This document shows positions 9,501 to 17,511 of a DNA stretch of 64,000 bases, in pieces. How positions within the stretch are numbered: position 1 is the stretch's first letter; each line of letters starts with the position of its first letter. The position numbers and the translations under genes are program-made. Below the pieces are notes generated by a model, which saw nothing but the letters and a program-made list of their open reading frames with translations, was not told the DNA's origin and did not search any database. Origin of the DNA: Flavobacterium daejeonense DSM 17708 (lineage in GTDB: Bacteria > Bacteroidota > Bacteroidia > Flavobacteriales > Flavobacteriaceae). Location of the stretch: the NCBI RefSeq assembly GCF_000425425.1, contig NZ_AUDK01000007.1, positions 62,001 to 126,000 on the forward strand, read 5' to 3'.

Positions 9501-10919
9501 TTAAAAGGAACTACCGACAGGCTTCGTCCTGTATTGTTAACAGCTGCCGCCGCTGCTTTAGGATTTTTGCCCATGGCAATTTCTTCATCTGCCGGTGCCG
9601 AAGTGCAAAGACCATTAGCTACAGTAGTTATCGGAGGTTTGTTTACCGCAACTATTTTAACCATGATTGTTTTACCTGTTTTGTTTAAAATTTTTGACGG
9701 TAAAGAATTTAAAAAACCAAAATTCAAACAAAATAATCTGTTGATTTTATTGATTTTTTTATTCAGTTCGTCTTTTGTTTTTTCTCAAAATGCAACTGAA
9801 GAATTGAATCAGCTGATTGAAATTGGGATCCAAAACAACAAAGCTTTAAGGGCTTCTCAGCTTCAGGTTGAAAAAATGAAAGACAATATCAACAGTGCTT
9901 ATACTTTTGATAAAACCGTTATTTATTACAATTATGATCAAAATAATCTGGCATTCAATAATAAACCTCTGAAAGTTTTTGGTGCGCAGCAAAGTTTCTT
10001 GTTCCCCACAGTTTACAGTGCTCAAAAGAAATTGAATGTAGCAGAATTTGAACATCAAAAAGCCGTTTTTGAATTAGAAAAAAACAAGCTGATTTTTGAG
10101 ATTTCCAAGTTGTATTATCAAATAGTGTATTTACAACATCAGGAAGTTTTATATAAAAAACTGGATAGTTTGTACCAAAATTTTTCAAAAGCCAGCAACC
10201 GCCGTTTTGAATTGGGGGAAACCAATTATTTGGAAAAAATTACGGCACAATCCAAAGCAAGACAGATTGCGTTGAAACTTTCTCAACTAAGAAATGAGAA
10301 AAATGCACAATACGATTTGCTTCAAAGCAGTCTGCAATCTGATGAAAAAAAGCATATTAATTCAACACAAATAGAACCAATAACGATTTCAACGGAAGAA
10401 TCAGCTAAAATCATTTATAATAATTATTTACAATCTGTTACAGATAATTACAAAAAGCAAATTAGTTTGCAAAAACAAAGTTGGCTACCTGATTTGCACC
10501 TGGAATATTTTCGAGGAACAAACAAAGGATTATCGCAATCTTTAAACGGTTTTCAAGTGGGGATTGCTGTGCCAATTTTATTTTTAGGAAATGTATCCAA
10601 AGTTAAAGTTGCCCAATTAGAATTGGAAAGTTGGGAAGCACAGCAGCAGAATGAAAATGAGAAAATCAATAGTTTTCTGGAAAGCAAAAAGAATGAATTA
10701 TTTAAATATCAGGAAGCAATTAATTACTACAATCAGCAAGGAAAAAAACTGGCTGACGAAATCCTGAAAGTAGCTAACATGAGTTACAAACACGGAGAAA
10801 TTGATTTTTTTCAATACATCCAGAGTCTGGAAAATGCAACTGTGATTGAAATCGAATATCTAGAAAATGTTCTTCACTTTAATCAAACACAATTAAATTA
10901 TCAATTTTTAAATTTTTAA
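6591..10919 (+). CDS. CusA/CzcA-type heavy-metal RND pump fused to a TolC-like outer-membrane channel
   Basis: 1442 residues, against ~1040 for an unfused CusA/CzcA. Residues 1-~1043 are a full heavy-metal RND transporter, with the TM4 signature DFGIIIDGAVIIVE near 400 that marks metal-exporting members. Residues ~1045-1065 form a hydrophobic segment ending SFVFSQNA, which looks like a signal peptide. Residues ~1070-1442 are an outer-membrane efflux (OEP) coiled-coil domain. No frameshift is apparent; the reading frame is continuous. The adaptor gene follows 10 bp later, so pump, channel and adaptor are made together. The export substrate is a divalent or monovalent metal (Cu, Ag, Zn, Co, Cd or Ni); sequence alone does not decide which. 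The fusion is known in flavobacteria. Confidence 0.92.
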   Translation: MLEKIIAFSLKNKLIVLLFTLGIFGFGIYSVFQISIGAVPDVTNNQVQVITTSRNLSTQDIEQFITYPVEIEMSNLPGVKEIRSVSKFGLSVVTIVFEDNLGTYLPRQLIAEKIKSAAEKIPEGFGAPEMGPITTGLGEIYQYTLEVKPEFKNNYSITDLRTLQDWVVKRQLSGIKGVVEINTWGGYLKQYEVAVSPARLKAMNITVSEVFKALENNNGIAGGAYIEKVNQSYFIRAEGKVKTLKDIRNIVVKNNNGLPVYIKNVADVRFGYANRFGAITGNGEGEKVLGQVMMLKDANSKQVIQDVKERITEIQKTLPEGVYINGFLERSELVSKTTFTVAENLILGCLIVVFVVVLLLGNWRSGLVVASVIPLCLLFAISLMNVFGIDANLMSLGAIDFGIIIDGAVIIVEFIAFQIAHKSKHLAQIPEEDRQLEIDQITYKSASKMMNSAVFGQLIILIVFIPILSLSGIEGKMFKPMAMTFSFALIGAMLFCFSYVPVVSSLFLKPKEENPKSVSNKLIVKLNAFYLPIIKWALVNTKKVLYGSVGLLALAIVLFTTMGGEFIPTLDEGDFVIQPVLKTGTSLSKTIETTTKIEKILRKFPEVKQVVSRIGAAEVPTDPMSMEESDVIVKLKSKSDWVSASTKDELADKMKEAIEAQIPNMEIEFTQPIEMRFNELISGTRSDVAVKVFGENLDVLAQKANEIQKAIVHVEGASDVIIEKTEGLPQMSVQYDRSKVARYGLNIADLNELIALGFAGKTVGNVFEGEKRFDLVIRLNQNNRHDIEDLKNLYVTTPSGEQIPMQELAQIEYSEGPAKISRDNTHRRIVIGINVRNRDLQSVVTDIQKIVNTKIKLPTGYYVKYGGQFENLQSAKNRLLIAVPLALFLIFILLYFAFGSVKEALMVYSAIPLSAVGGILFLWIRDLPFSISAGVGFIALFGIAVLNGIVLIEHFKELKHQGMTNKDELILKGTTDRLRPVLLTAAAAALGFLPMAISSSAGAEVQRPLATVVIGGLFTATILTMIVLPVLFKIFDGKEFKKPKFKQNNLLILLIFLFSSSFVFSQNATEELNQLIEIGIQNNKALRASQLQVEKMKDNINSAYTFDKTVIYYNYDQNNLAFNNKPLKVFGAQQSFLFPTVYSAQKKLNVAEFEHQKAVFELEKNKLIFEISKLYYQIVYLQHQEVLYKKLDSLYQNFSKASNRRFELGETNYLEKITAQSKARQIALKLSQLRNEKNAQYDLLQSSLQSDEKKHINSTQIEPITISTEESAKIIYNNYLQSVTDNYKKQISLQKQSWLPDLHLEYFRGTNKGLSQSLNGFQVGIAVPILFLGNVSKVKVAQLELESWEAQQQNENEKINSFLESKKNELFKYQEAINYYNQQGKKLADEILKVANMSYKHGEIDFFQYIQSLENATVIEIEYLENVLHFNQTQLNYQFLNF

Positions 10920-10929
10920 TGACATTATA

Positions 10930-12048
10930 ATGAAAAAATTACTCGCCATATTTATCTTATCCGCTGTTTTTACTTCTTGTAAAGAGCATAAAACCGAAGA
11001 AAATGCTGTTGTGGATTCAGATTTGATTTTGGTAACTGATACCCAGTTTCAATCCGTCGGAATGGCTATTGGAAATCCTTCTGAACAAAATTTTGATGAA
11101 ACCGTGAAAGCTTCCGGAAAAGTTGATGTTCCGCCACAAAATCGTTCTCAAATTACTTCTTTTATTGGTGGTTATGTAAAATCAACTCAACTTTTAGTGG
11201 GAGATAAAGTTGTTAAAGGTCAGCCTTTATTAACACTGGAGAATACTGCGTTTTTGGATATTCAAAAAGAATATTTGGAAGTGGCTTCGCAAATAAATTA
11301 TTTAAAATCCGAATACCTTCGTCAGAAAACTTTATTTGATGAAAAAATTACTTCGCAAAAAAATTACCTCAAAGCCGAAAGTGATTTTCAAAGAGCCAAA
11401 GGAATGTATCAGAGTCTGAAAGAAAAACTAAAACTTTTAAACATCAATCCTGTAAAAGCGGAACAGGGAAAATTAACTTCTGTTGTTACTATTTACGCTC
11501 CAATTTCGGGTGATATTGTGGTGATGAATGCCCATTTAGGCATGCATATTAATCCTTCGGATGTGATTTTGGAAATTATTCAAACGAATCATTTGCATTT
11601 AGAATTGGCTATTTTTGAAAAAGACATTTTAAAAATAAAAAAAGAGCAGGATATTTTATTTACAGTTCCGGAAGCTTCTAAAGAAGTTTTCCATGCTAAT
11701 GTTCATTTGGTTGGAAAATCGATAGAAGGAAACGACCGAACTATTAATATTCACGCACATTTAGACGACAAAATAAAGCAGCAGTTACTAACCGGAATGT
11801 TTGTAGAAGCCAGTATTATTGTCGATTCTAAAAAAGCTTTGGCCATTCCTAGAGAAGCTTTGCTTACTGAAGAAAACAAAAATTTCGTACTTTTAATCAA
11901 TAAACATCAAAATGGTATCTATACTTTTAAAAAAGTTGCGGTTAGTATTGGATCAACATCTCAGGATTATGTAGAAATAATTCCAGAGAAACAAATTGAT
12001 GCGCAATCAAAAATACTAACGAAAGGAGTCTATGATGTTGTGAATTAA
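10930..12048 (+). CDS. RND efflux periplasmic adaptor lipoprotein (CusB/CzcB type)
   Basis: 372 residues. The N-terminus is a lipoprotein signal with lipobox LSAVFTSC and lipidated Cys17, so the protein should be anchored in a membrane facing the periplasm. After that come the barrel-sandwich/lipoyl halves (IGGYVKSTQLLVGDKVVKGQPLLTL near 80-100; GDIVVMNAHLGMHI near 195) flanking a helical hairpin (~105-170), then beta-barrel and membrane-proximal domains. It bridges the RND pump and the outer-membrane channel encoded by the gene just upstream. It has no C-terminal heavy-metal-binding domain. Confidence 0.92.
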   Translation: MKKLLAIFILSAVFTSCKEHKTEENAVVDSDLILVTDTQFQSVGMAIGNPSEQNFDETVKASGKVDVPPQNRSQITSFIGGYVKSTQLLVGDKVVKGQPLLTLENTAFLDIQKEYLEVASQINYLKSEYLRQKTLFDEKITSQKNYLKAESDFQRAKGMYQSLKEKLKLLNINPVKAEQGKLTSVVTIYAPISGDIVVMNAHLGMHINPSDVILEIIQTNHLHLELAIFEKDILKIKKEQDILFTVPEASKEVFHANVHLVGKSIEGNDRTINIHAHLDDKIKQQLLTGMFVEASIIVDSKKALAIPREALLTEENKNFVLLINKHQNGIYTFKKVAVSIGSTSQDYVEIIPEKQIDAQSKILTKGVYDVVN

Positions 12049-12062
12049 TTTTTTTTAAAGTT

Positions 12063-13184
12063 ATGAATAATTTAAAAAAACTAAAAGCACAGTTACAAAC
12101 GGAAGTTGATACCGCTTTTCTTTATGAAAATATAGCCGCTATACAAAATGATGCTAATTTGAGTAAAGTTTTAAATGGTTTAGCTGATATTGAAAAAGGA
12201 CACGCCAGACAAATTCTTCAAAAAGTGAACGCTTTGGATGCAGATTACCAAATGCCACCGGCTTCCTCCAGAGCCAAAATTCAATTAAAAGCCGGAAAAT
12301 ATTTGGGCTATAACAGTATCATTAGCAGCTTGTCTGACACCGAAAGAGAATTTGCTGAAATTGCTATAAGAGATAAAAAAGCCAAAGGCATAAAAACTTC
12401 GGGTTTTGAACACAATCATCTAAATATTATTGAAGCGGTTAGTGAAAATGAAGCGCTAAATGTTTCCGGAGTTTTGTTATCCAAATTTGAAAGCCGGCAT
12501 AAATCGGTGGGCGGAAATGCTTTGCGGGCAGCTGTTTTAGGAGCAAACGATGGCTTAGTTTCCAATATGAGTCTGGTGATGGGTGTTGCCGGAGCAGCAG
12601 TTTCTAACGACACTATTTTGCTGACCGGAATTGCAGGATTATTAGCAGGAGCCATTTCGATGGCTTTAGGAGAATGGTTATCGGTACAAAGTTCCAGAGA
12701 ATTAAATCAACATCAAATTGATTTAGAAATGGAAGAAATGGAAGAATCACCGGAAGACGAAAAAAAAGAACTGGTTTTGTTGTATCAGGCCAAAGGAATG
12801 AATCAGGAAGAAGCGCAAAAATTAGCAGAAAAAGCTTTTAAAAATCAAGACACGGCGATGGATGCCATTATTACAGAAGAATTAGGAATTAACAAAGAAG
12901 AGTTGGGAGGTTCTGCCTGGGAAGCTGCAATAGCTTCTTTTATTTTGTTTTCCATTGGAGCTATTATTCCGTTGTATCCTTTTATTTTTTTGAATGGTAA
13001 TCAGGCTGTTTTTCTAAGTTTAGGAAGTTGTGTAATTGGTTTGTTTGGAATAGGAGCAGCCATCACTTTACTAACAGCTAAAAGCATTTGGTTTTCAGGA
13101 TTCAGACAGGTTTTGTTTGGGTTGGCTGCCGCTGCTGTAACTTACGGAATTGGTTCTTTTATTGGCGTTTCTTTGGCGGGATAA
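12063..13184 (+). CDS. Rubrerythrin/ferritin-like domain fused to VIT1/CCC1 metal transporter (MbfA-like)
   Basis: 373 residues. Residues 1-~140 are a ferritin-like four-helix domain with di-iron motifs (DIEKGH with ExxH near 44; EFAEIAIRD; FEHNH near 121). Residues ~150-373 are a VIT1/CCC1 transporter with the signature VLGANDGLVSNMSLVMG and several membrane helices, carrying an acidic insert (about 220-240, EMEEMEESPEDE) typical of metal-loading loops. The architecture matches MbfA, which exports iron and limits peroxide stress. It follows the efflux adaptor by 14 bp, so it is likely co-transcribed with the metal pump. Iron or manganese export is the best guess. Confidence 0.88.
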   Translation: MNNLKKLKAQLQTEVDTAFLYENIAAIQNDANLSKVLNGLADIEKGHARQILQKVNALDADYQMPPASSRAKIQLKAGKYLGYNSIISSLSDTEREFAEIAIRDKKAKGIKTSGFEHNHLNIIEAVSENEALNVSGVLLSKFESRHKSVGGNALRAAVLGANDGLVSNMSLVMGVAGAAVSNDTILLTGIAGLLAGAISMALGEWLSVQSSRELNQHQIDLEMEEMEESPEDEKKELVLLYQAKGMNQEEAQKLAEKAFKNQDTAMDAIITEELGINKEELGGSAWEAAIASFILFSIGAIIPLYPFIFLNGNQAVFLSLGSCVIGLFGIGAAITLLTAKSIWFSGFRQVLFGLAAAAVTYGIGSFIGVSLAG

Positions 13185-13198
13185 TTTCCTTGTAGAAT

Positions 13199-13223
13199 CT
13201 TGTCAGGACAAGCATTTTTTTTT
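13199..13223 (+). terminator. Candidate terminator after the metal-efflux operon
   Basis: Short perfect stem CTTGTC/GACAAG followed by a run of nine or more T residues, 15 bp after the ferritin-VIT1 stop codon. Confidence 0.5.
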
Positions 13224-13264
13224 ATATTTTTATCTCAATAGTGCTAACTAAAAATTTATTATAC

Positions 13265-13762
13265 ATGAATGACGCTCATCTTCATTTGTTGGTCAATCAC
13301 TTTCCAATTATAGGAACTATTTTTGGATTTTTGGTTTTATTAGGTGGTTTGTATTTCAAAAGTACTTCGATTAAAAATACGGCCTTTCTTTTGTTTATCA
13401 TAGCAACTACTTTTACTGTTTTTAGTATGGTTACCGGAGAAGGTGCCGAAAAAATGGTTGAAGATTTACCTGAAATCGGACATAAAATTATTCATAATCA
13501 TGAAGAAACAGCAGAGAAATTTGCCGTTTTGATGTATTTATTAGGATGTGCTTCAGTTATAGGGCTTATTAGCAATATTATGCATCATTCCAAAGCACTT
13601 TTCTTTGCTTATAGCATTCTTGTTATTGCAATTGTAACCGTAATTGTTTCGGTAAAAGTAGGAACTACGGGAGGAGAAATTCGTCATACCGAAATTCGTA
13701 ATGATATGATTTCTACCAAAATTAATACCGAAGCTTCTTCTACTATTTTTGATAAAGATTAA
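13265..13762 (+). CDS. DUF2231-like four-helix membrane protein
   Basis: 165 residues from the ATG at MNDAHLHLLVNHFPIIG; an upstream in-frame GTG (13241) would add eight residues but the conserved family N-terminus begins here. Four predicted membrane helices; the His-rich N-terminal helix (HLHLLVNHFP) and a helix ending near EGAEKMVEDLPEIGHKIIHNHEE with several His are typical of small DUF2231-like membrane proteins that may bind haem or metal. It stands between the metal-efflux locus and the his operon. Function is unknown. Confidence 0.7.
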   Translation: MNDAHLHLLVNHFPIIGTIFGFLVLLGGLYFKSTSIKNTAFLLFIIATTFTVFSMVTGEGAEKMVEDLPEIGHKIIHNHEETAEKFAVLMYLLGCASVIGLISNIMHHSKALFFAYSILVIAIVTVIVSVKVGTTGGEIRHTEIRNDMISTKINTEASSTIFDKD

Positions 13763-13786
13763 ATGTCATATTAGTTAAATTAAAAA

Positions 13787-13818
13787 TTTGGTTGTAACTA
13801 TTTAATCGCTTATATTTG
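13787..13818 (+). promoter_or_regulatory. his operon promoter
   Basis: TTTG at 13787-13790, 20 bp, then TATATTTG at 13811-13818: a near-ideal Bacteroidota -33/-7 pair (TTTG ... TAnnTTTG). Transcription would begin near 13825, about 15 bp before the leader peptide start. Confidence 0.75.
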
Positions 13819-13838
13819 CAGCACAAAATAAAAAAAAC

Positions 13839-13898
13839 ATGTTATCAAATCAATTACATCATCATCATTCTTATTATTGCTCTCAGGCGATATGTTAA
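13839..13898 (+). CDS. his operon leader peptide (four consecutive His codons)
   Basis: A 19-codon reading frame, MLSNQL followed by HHHH, SYYCSQAIC and TAA. It lies between the his promoter and an intrinsic terminator and precedes hisG. Four adjacent His codons in a short frame at this position are the hallmark of ribosome-mediated attenuation: when charged His-tRNA is scarce the ribosome would stall here and prevent formation of the terminator. The Tyr-Tyr-Cys tail is unusual and could add further control. Translation is inferred, not shown. Confidence 0.8.
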   Translation: MLSNQLHHHHSYYCSQAIC

Positions 13899-13926
13899 TG
13901 GTATGCGTGTAAGTCATCATATTAAT

Positions 13927-13957
13927 AAACCCGTTTGAGTACATCAAACGGGTTTTT
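13927..13957 (+). terminator. his attenuator terminator
   Basis: A perfect 12-bp stem (AAACCCGTTTGA / TCAAACGGGTTT) with a five-base loop ending in five T residues, 28 bp after the leader stop and 60 bp before hisG. It lies inside the transcript, as expected for attenuation. A competing structure could involve the leader end and the CATCATATTAATA segment just upstream, but I could not fold it. Confidence 0.8.
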
Positions 13958-14017
13958 CATTGTGTGTTAAGTCCTTTGTACTCAAACACATTCAACAAAA
14001 CATAAAAAAGTAAAACA

Positions 14018-14875
14018 ATGAGTACGTTAAAAATTGCAATTCAAAAATCAGGCAGATTAAACGAAGACAGTATCCAAATTTTGAAAGATGCCGGAATTTC
14101 TATCAACAATGGTATTGATCAGTTAAAAGCAGAAGCTTCTAATTTTCCTTTAGAAGTTTTATACCTGAGAAACTCTGACATTCCTCAGTATCTAATTGAC
14201 GGAGTAGTAGATATTGCTATTGTAGGAGACAATTTATTGGTTGAAAAAGGAAAAAATATTGAAGTAATTCAAAAATTAGGTTTTTCTAAATGTAAAGTTT
14301 CCGTTGCTGTTCCTAAAAATTTTGAATACAATTCGGTAAAAGATTTAGACGGTTTACGAATTGCTACGTCTTATCCCAATACGGTAATTGAGTATTTTAA
14401 CAAATACGGAATGTCGGTAGATATTCATCAAATTTCCGGTTCCGTAGAAATTGCTCCAAATATTGGACTTGCCGATGCTATTGTGGACATCGTTTCCAGC
14501 GGAAGTACCTTGTTTAAAAACAACCTGAAAGAAGTTGAAGTGATTTTGAAAAGTGAGGCTGTTTTGGCTGTTTCACCAAAAGTAAGTCCGGAAACTCAAA
14601 AAATAATTGACACCTTAAAATTCCGAATTGACGCAGTTTTAAGAGCCCGAAAATCAAAATATATTTTGATGAATGTACCTAACAATAAAATCGAAGCTGT
14701 TAGTAATATTCTTCCGGTTTTACGAAGTGCAACCGTGATGCCATTGGCTCAGGAAGGCTGGAGTAGTGTGCACACAGTAATTGACAAAGATACTTTCTGG
14801 GAAGTTATCGATCAGTTAAAAGAAGCCGGCGCCGAAGGAATTTTGGTTTGCCCAATCGAGAAAATGGTACTTTAA
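14018..14875 (+). CDS. hisG: ATP phosphoribosyltransferase
   Basis: 285 residues, the long form with a C-terminal regulatory domain that does not need HisZ. It catalyses the first step of histidine synthesis, joining ATP and PRPP. Visible signatures are the N-terminal IAIQKSGRLNEDS, the PRPP-binding segment ADAIVDIVSSGSTL near 155-168, and the C-terminal ACT-like domain (from ~210) that binds histidine for feedback inhibition. First gene of an operon in the order G-D-C-B-H-A-F-IE; expression is probably attenuated by the leader upstream. Confidence 0.96.
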   Translation: MSTLKIAIQKSGRLNEDSIQILKDAGISINNGIDQLKAEASNFPLEVLYLRNSDIPQYLIDGVVDIAIVGDNLLVEKGKNIEVIQKLGFSKCKVSVAVPKNFEYNSVKDLDGLRIATSYPNTVIEYFNKYGMSVDIHQISGSVEIAPNIGLADAIVDIVSSGSTLFKNNLKEVEVILKSEAVLAVSPKVSPETQKIIDTLKFRIDAVLRARKSKYILMNVPNNKIEAVSNILPVLRSATVMPLAQEGWSSVHTVIDKDTFWEVIDQLKEAGAEGILVCPIEKMVL

Positions 14876-14880
14876 AATTT

Positions 14881-14956
14881 TAAATTCCAATACTGAAATC
14901 CCAAATTCCAAATTTCCTAAAGATTAGAATTTGGAATTTTAAAAAATTGGAATTTA
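14881..14956. repeat. Nested palindrome in the hisG-hisD spacer
   Basis: Inner perfect 12-bp arms AAATTCCAAATT (14903-14914) and AATTTGGAATTT (14928-14939) lie inside outer 11-bp arms TAAATTCCAAT (14881-14891) and ATTGGAATTTA (14946-14956). Both are built from the ATTCCAA/TTGGAAT word. It may be a repeat remnant, an mRNA-processing hairpin, or both. Confidence 0.7.
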
Positions 14957-14972
14957 TTTCAAATAATAAGTG

Positions 14973-16256
14973 ATGAACAAAATATATAATCCAACAGCCG
15001 ATTCTTGGGCTTCCATTTTAGAAAGACCCACCAAAACGGTTAACGATATTGAAGGAACTGTAAAAGAAATTTTTGCAGCGATTCAAAAAGACGGAGATTT
15101 GGCTGTAGCCAAATATACGACGCAATTTGACGGCGTTTCTTTTGAAAATATCGAAGTTACTACTGCTGAAATTGAGGCTGCAATTACTAGTTTACCAGCA
15201 GATTTAAAAGACGCTATTGCTTTGGCTAAAGCCAATGTTGAAACTTTTCATAAAGTACAACAAACCACTCGTGTTTCGGTAGAAACGGTTGAAGGCGTGC
15301 AATGCTGGCAGGAAAAAAGACCAATTCAAAAAGTAGGTTTGTACATTCCCGGAGGAACGGCTCCGTTGTTTTCTACAGTTTTAATGTTGGCTGTTCCTGC
15401 TAAAATTGCGGGATGCAAAGAAATTGTTTTATGCTCGCCTCCGGACAAACAAGGAAACATCAATCCTGCGATTTTATATGCGGCCAATTTATGTGGTGTA
15501 ACCAAAATTATCAAAGCAGGAGGAATTCAGGCGATTGCCGGAATGACTTTTGGAACAAATTCAATTCCTAAAGTTTATAAAATATTTGGTCCCGGAAATC
15601 AATATGTAACGGTGGCTAAACAGTTAGCAACACAATTTGGCGTGGCTATTGATATGCCTGCCGGACCATCCGAGTTATTAGTTGTTGCCGATGATACGGC
15701 AGTTCCGGCTTTTGTAGCTTCTGATTTATTATCTCAGGCAGAACACGGAACAGACAGTCAGGTGATTTTAGTTTCTACTTCAAAATCTATGATGGATGCC
15801 GTAGAAAACGAAATCCAATCCCAATTAGAAGTTTTACCAAGAAAAGCTATTGCCGAAAAAGCCATTGCTAATTCAAAATTGATTTTTGTTGAAAATGATG
15901 AAATTGCTTTGAATTTAATCAATGAATACGGTCCGGAACACTTTATTGTTTGTACGGCTAACAATGATTTTTATGTGGATAATATAGAAAATGCCGGTTC
16001 TGTTTTTATCGGTAATTATACACCTGAAAGTGCCGGAGATTATGCTTCGGGAACCAATCATACGTTGCCAACCAATGGTTATGCTAAAAATTATTCCGGG
16101 GTAAACTTGGATAGTTTTATGAAATCAATGACTTTCCAAAAAATTTCCGAAAAAGGAATCCAAAACATTGGAAAAGCTATTGAAATTATGGCAGAAGCCG
16201 AAGGATTGCAAGCGCATAAAAATGCCGTGACTTTGAGATTGAAAAGTTTAGAATAG
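14973..16256 (+). CDS. hisD: Histidinol dehydrogenase
   Basis: 427 residues from the ATG at MNKIYNPT; a GTG one codon earlier is less likely. Zn-dependent two-step oxidation of histidinol to histidine in the cytosol, the last steps of the pathway. Visible family motifs include PGGTAPLFSTVLM near 125, GPGNQYVTVAKQ near 208, DMPAGPSELLVVAD near 228 and the catalytic Glu-His pair in YGPEHFIV near 325. Length is normal. Preceded by the nested palindrome in the hisG-hisD spacer. Confidence 0.96.
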   Translation: MNKIYNPTADSWASILERPTKTVNDIEGTVKEIFAAIQKDGDLAVAKYTTQFDGVSFENIEVTTAEIEAAITSLPADLKDAIALAKANVETFHKVQQTTRVSVETVEGVQCWQEKRPIQKVGLYIPGGTAPLFSTVLMLAVPAKIAGCKEIVLCSPPDKQGNINPAILYAANLCGVTKIIKAGGIQAIAGMTFGTNSIPKVYKIFGPGNQYVTVAKQLATQFGVAIDMPAGPSELLVVADDTAVPAFVASDLLSQAEHGTDSQVILVSTSKSMMDAVENEIQSQLEVLPRKAIAEKAIANSKLIFVENDEIALNLINEYGPEHFIVCTANNDFYVDNIENAGSVFIGNYTPESAGDYASGTNHTLPTNGYAKNYSGVNLDSFMKSMTFQKISEKGIQNIGKAIEIMAEAEGLQAHKNAVTLRLKSLE

Positions 16257-16352
16257 AAGAAAGAGACAAGAAGCAAGAAACGAGAATTTTAGGACTAAAT
16301 AAAAAGTCTTTTCTCTTGCATCTTTTTTCTTTTTTCTGAAAAATAAAGAAAC
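16257..16352. repeat. Purine/pyrimidine mirror-like spacer repeat between hisD and hisC
   Basis: A purine-rich segment (GAAGAAAGAGACAAGAAGC) is followed about 40 bp later by a pyrimidine-rich segment (TTTTCTCTTGCATCTTTTTT) that can pair with it imperfectly to form a long hairpin. It belongs to the simple intergenic repeats seen at other junctions of this operon. Confidence 0.45.
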
Positions 16353-17399
16353 ATGAAAAATTTTGATATAAATACGCTTATCCGTGATAATGTAAAGGTT
16401 TTAAAACCTTATTCTTCGGCGCGTGATGAGTTTGAAGATTTTGATACTGCCGAAATGGTTTTTTTGGATGCCAATGAAAATCCGTATCAAAATGGAGTAA
16501 ACCGTTATCCGGATCCGCAACAGGCTAATGTAAAAGTAGCTTTGGGCGAAATCAAAAACCTAAAACCGCAACAAATTCTTTTAGGAAACGGAAGTGATGA
16601 AGTTTTGGATTTATTATTCAGAGCTTTTTGTGAGCCAAAAGTGGACAATGTCATTACATTACCGCCTACTTACGGGATGTACGACGTTTTGGCTAACATT
16701 AATAACGTTGAAAACAAGGAGATTTTATTAACAGTTGATTTTCAGCCACAAGTGGATCAAATTTTAGCAGCGATTACGCCTACAACCAAATTGATCTTTT
16801 TATGTTCGCCAAATAATCCAACCGGAAATTCATTTTCTACCGAAAGCGTTACTACTATATTAGAAAATTTCAATGGTTTTGTAGTAATCGACGAGGCATA
16901 CATTGACTTTTCGGATAAGGCAAGCTGGCTTGAAAAATTAGATCAATATCCAAATTTGATTATTACTCAAACCCTTTCAAAAGCGTATGGTTTGGCAGGA
17001 ATTAGATTAGGAATTTGCTATGCTTCAACTGAAGTAATTGCTGTTTTAAACAAAATCAAACCTCCTTATAACGTTAACGAATTGACCCAACAAAGGGCTT
17101 TGGAAAGATTAAACGATCAGGAGAAAATCAATAGAGAAATTAGCTCAATATTAACAGAAAGAGATACTTTACTGGATGTTTTAAATCATGTTTCTTTTGT
17201 TGAGAAAATCTATCCAACAGAAGCTAATTTCATCCTTATCAAAGTAGATGATGCCAATAAACGTTACGATGAATTAATTGCCAAAGGAATTGTGATTCGC
17301 AACAGAACCACGCAGCCACTTTGTGAAAACACATTGCGTTTGACCATTGGAACAGCTGAAGAGAATAAAAAATTGATGGAGGCTTTACAGTCAATTTAA
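16353..17399 (+). CDS. hisC: Histidinol-phosphate aminotransferase
   Basis: 348 residues. PLP-dependent class I/II aminotransferase converting imidazole-acetol phosphate and glutamate to histidinol phosphate. Visible features: the N-terminal substrate loop ANENPY, GNGSDEVLDLL near 88, SPNNPTGN near 150, VIDEAYIDF near 175 and the PLP lysine in TQTLSKAYGLAGIRLG near 208. Third gene of the his operon, 96 bp after hisD. Confidence 0.96.
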   Translation: MKNFDINTLIRDNVKVLKPYSSARDEFEDFDTAEMVFLDANENPYQNGVNRYPDPQQANVKVALGEIKNLKPQQILLGNGSDEVLDLLFRAFCEPKVDNVITLPPTYGMYDVLANINNVENKEILLTVDFQPQVDQILAAITPTTKLIFLCSPNNPTGNSFSTESVTTILENFNGFVVIDEAYIDFSDKASWLEKLDQYPNLIITQTLSKAYGLAGIRLGICYASTEVIAVLNKIKPPYNVNELTQQRALERLNDQEKINREISSILTERDTLLDVLNHVSFVEKIYPTEANFILIKVDDANKRYDELIAKGIVIRNRTTQPLCENTLRLTIGTAEENKKLMEALQSI

Positions 17400-17511
17400 A
17401 AACTAATTTCACGAATTAGAACTAATTTTTAAATAAAATTCAAAAGAAACAAAATTTCAGCGATTTATAATTTGTGAAAATCTGTGAAATTTGTGTTTAA
17501 AAATAAATAAA

